A stretch of 64,000 nt of DNA from positions 558,001-622,000 of the forward strand of contig CBDCMR010000003.1 in the NCBI GenBank assembly GCA_965219035.1, given 5' to 3'. Positions 62,267 through 64,000 of this stretch are shown one piece after another. The first letter of the stretch is position 1. Each line of letters begins with the position of its first letter. A program made the position numbers and the translations under genes. The notes below the pieces were generated by a model. It was not told the origin of the DNA, did not search any database, and saw only the letters and a list, made by a program, of their open reading frames with translations. The stretch is from CBDCKN01 sp965219035. GTDB lineage: Bacteria; Gemmatimonadota; Gemmatimonadetes; Longimicrobiales; Gaopeijiaceae.

Positions 62267-63514
62267 CTACTCCGAGCCGTTGAGTGTGTCGTCTCCCTCT
62301 ACGACGAATCCGTAGGCCCTCATCTTCCTCCAGAGCGTGGTCCGCCCCATTCCAAGAATGTCCGCCGCTCTCGACCGGAGTCCGCCGGCTTCTTCCAGAG
62401 CGATCTCGATGGCGGCTCGCTCGTCGGCCATAGTCCCGCCATGTCGATATCGCTCGGGGGGAGACGGTCCGATTCCGCCGGAGGTGCGGACCTCCTGGGG
62501 GAGATGGTGCGCCTCGACGCGGCCGCCTCCAGCCTGGATCCAAGCGCTCTCGAGGGCGGCGAACAGCTCTCGGACATTTCCCGGCCAGTGGTATCCCTGG
62601 AGCTTGCGCATGGCCAGTGGCGAGCACGATGCGGCGAAGGCGCCGGCCTCGGACGTGCCGCGGCCGCGAAGGAAGTGCTCCACGAGGAGGGGTAGATCGG
62701 AGCGGCGCTCCTTAAGGGGAGGCAAGTCGATGCAGAACACGTTCAGCCGATAGAAGAGGTCCTCGCGGAACAGCCCCTCGCCGACGGCGGACTTGAGGTC
62801 TCGGTTGGTGGAGGCGAGGATCCGAACGTCCACGGGGATGGGGTGAGCACCGCCCACGGGAGTAACCTCCCTCTCCTGTAGGACCCTCAGAAGGCGGTGC
62901 TGCATGGCAGGCGCCATGTCGCCGATCTCGTCCAGCAGAAGGGTCCCGCCGTCGGCGGATTGGAACAGACCCTCCCGGTCGCGCACCGCACCGGTAAACC
63001 CCGAGGGCGGGCCCTCCAACAGATACATGAGTGATCCAACGATCACGGTGATGCTCACCACCGTGATCACGAAGATCGTGATCTTGTAGCGGCTCGCCCT
63101 CAGGGTCTGGCCCAAGACGCGGGCCTCCCCGACGTACCGGGCCAGCTTGACGATGCGGAAGACCCGAATCACTCGAAGGATGCGAACTACCGTGATGACC
63201 TGTCCGCCGGGGAATAGCAAGGAGATGTAGGTAGGAAGCACCGCCAGGAGGTCGATGATTCCGAGGAAGCTCCGGGCGTACACGCCGGGTCGGCCCACGC
63301 ACCAGAGGCGGGTTACGTACTCCACCGTGAAGAGCGCGGTAAAGAACCACTCCGCTTTCCGGAGGAGCGAACCGTGCTCGGCACGGATCTATGCCACGCT
63401 CTCCAGCATGATCACGGCCACACTCGCGAGGATGGCTACGATCAGGAGCACATCGAAGGTGCGACCCGCCCAGGTCTCGTGTCCGAAGATGATCTCGTAG
63501 GTCTTATGCCGCAT
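62267..63514 (-). pseudogene. Voltage-gated ion-channel fragment fused to a sigma54-activator fragment
   Basis: Starting at ATG 63514, the frame encodes a channel N-terminus (RTFDVLLIVAILASVAVIML). It meets an in-frame TAG at 63391-63389, then continues EWFFTALFTVEYVTRLWCV, an S3-like helix, and the S4 voltage sensor VRILRVIRVFRIVKLARY. S5 ends at LMYLLEGPPSGFT. At this point (62994-63002) it passes without a break into GAVRDREGLFQSADGGTLLL and DEIGDMAPAMQHRLLRVLQE, the second half of an NtrC-type AAA+ domain, with its R-finger region and a Fis-type HTH (SRAADILGMGRTTLWRKM). The channel lacks its selectivity filter and the AAA+ part lacks Walker A. Both parents contain GFT, so the joint is a microhomology fusion. 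Confidence 0.8.
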
Positions 63515-63702
63515 CGAAGAGGCGTCTACGGGAGGTCTGAGGTCGGTGTCTTCTGGCACGGGTCCAAGGGCTCGGTGGGTATTCCTGCAGGCTTCGCGTA
63601 GTGTAGCGCCCAGAGGAATCGGGAGCCACCGGCCGCAGACACATGCCTACGCCCGCCGGCGGTTGCCGGTGTATGCCCCGGGAGATTGGCGGGCGGGCGG
63701 GC

Positions 63703-63780
63703 GTGGCTCTCCTGGCCGCCTACGTGCCGGCCCGGTGGGCCAGCCGAGTGGATCCGGTGCGGGCGTTGAAGGCGGAGTAG
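63703..63780 (+). pseudogene. C-terminal stub of an ADOP/MacB-type ABC permease
   Basis: The frame reads VALLAAYVPARWASRVDPVR then ALKAE and a stop, the end of an FtsX-type permease. The preceding 180 bases show no transmembrane or permease sequence in this frame. The remaining 220 bases to the window edge contain nothing recognised. Confidence 0.6.
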
Positions 63781-64000
63781 GAGTCGGCCCGGATCCCAGC
63801 GCAGTTCGGCCTGCTAATCGAGCCCCGAGATCCGAGTAAACCCTCCAGGCAACTTCCCTGATCTTACATCTGTAATACTCATACGCGTCGTGGGCTCTCC
63901 CGGGAAACTCGTAACACCTCCCGGGGAATCCCACTTAACGCCTCGTTGAGTATATTTCGCGGCTGTTCAAGCATCGACTTCAATCAGCCGGACGAACCCG

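Noticed and set aside
63546..63839. 97-codon plus-strand ORF near the right edge
   Set aside because: The Gly/Pro/Arg-rich translation has no homology; the recognisable permease tail is in a different frame.
1..64000. CRISPR array, rRNA or tRNA genes
   Set aside because: No regularly spaced repeats, rRNA-like segments or cloverleaf folds were noticed; small tRNAs could be missed by eye.

Overview
This is a high-GC bacterial chromosome segment. The gene families suggest a heterotrophic, respiring Gram-negative bacterium, most likely Gemmatimonadota or a close relative. The relevant families are the DUF1592/DUF1552 'planctomycete-type' cytochrome pair, DUF5916 outer-membrane barrels, ADOP/MacB permease remnants, cyclase-TolB-TPR proteins, RCC1 lipoproteins, P1 peptidase and CehA/McbA hydrolases. 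The lineage is inferred from gene families only; no rRNA or tRNA gene was seen.

Layout. (1) 1-10.4 kb, plus strand: an envelope operon in which a DUF1552 + ankyrin pair occurs twice around a DUF1592/1588/1585 c-type cytochrome protein. A small secreted protein and a truncated cytochrome follow. (2) 10.4-20.4 kb, minus strand: a sodium:solute symporter, a P1 peptidase and a complete histidine operon, hisG - hisC::HAD - hisB - hisH::hisF - hisA::hisI::hisE - hisD. Every his junction is a 4-base overlap. The operon is preceded by a promoter, a 25-codon leader peptide with seven His codons, and an intrinsic terminator, which together form a his attenuator. (3) 20.5-36.8 kb: a small zinc-ribbon gene, a 5'-truncated cyclase/TolB/TPR gene, a DUF5916 barrel, a class V aminotransferase, a three-repeat secreted protein, a BNR sialidase-like protein, a frameshifted matrixin, an Ig/RCC1 lipoprotein and a DASS carboxylate transporter. 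(4) 36.8-43.8 kb: two short inverted-repeat elements, yajQ, an SdiA-regulated-type protein, a CehA/McbA lipoprotein, an IS21 istB relic with a 65-bp repeat on each side, a CHRD lipoprotein and a beta-lactamase-fold hydrolase. (5) 44-50.7 kb: a GcvT-like gene, two FAD oxidoreductases (PYROXD2/CrtI type) and a PEP-synthase-like gene in tandem, but with three frameshifts and one deletion-type fusion. (6) 50.8-64 kb: a CocE/NonD hydrolase, a TnpB stub, a cytochrome/beta-propeller protein, a cupredoxin-like protein, ABM + SDR, an intact IS481-family element next to an asparaginase fragment, an epimerase, PPK2, an outer-membrane protein behind a DtxR/MntR-like operator, and an ion channel fused to a sigma54-activator fragment.

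The clearest functional system is the compressed, translationally coupled, attenuator-controlled histidine operon. The second theme is gene debris: many truncated, frameshifted or fused genes, several joined at short microhomologies, plus four isolated C-terminal stubs of ABC permeases. Some single-base indels in G or C runs could be sequencing errors. The multi-base duplications and domain-level fusions are harder to explain that way, although assembly chimerism must be excluded.
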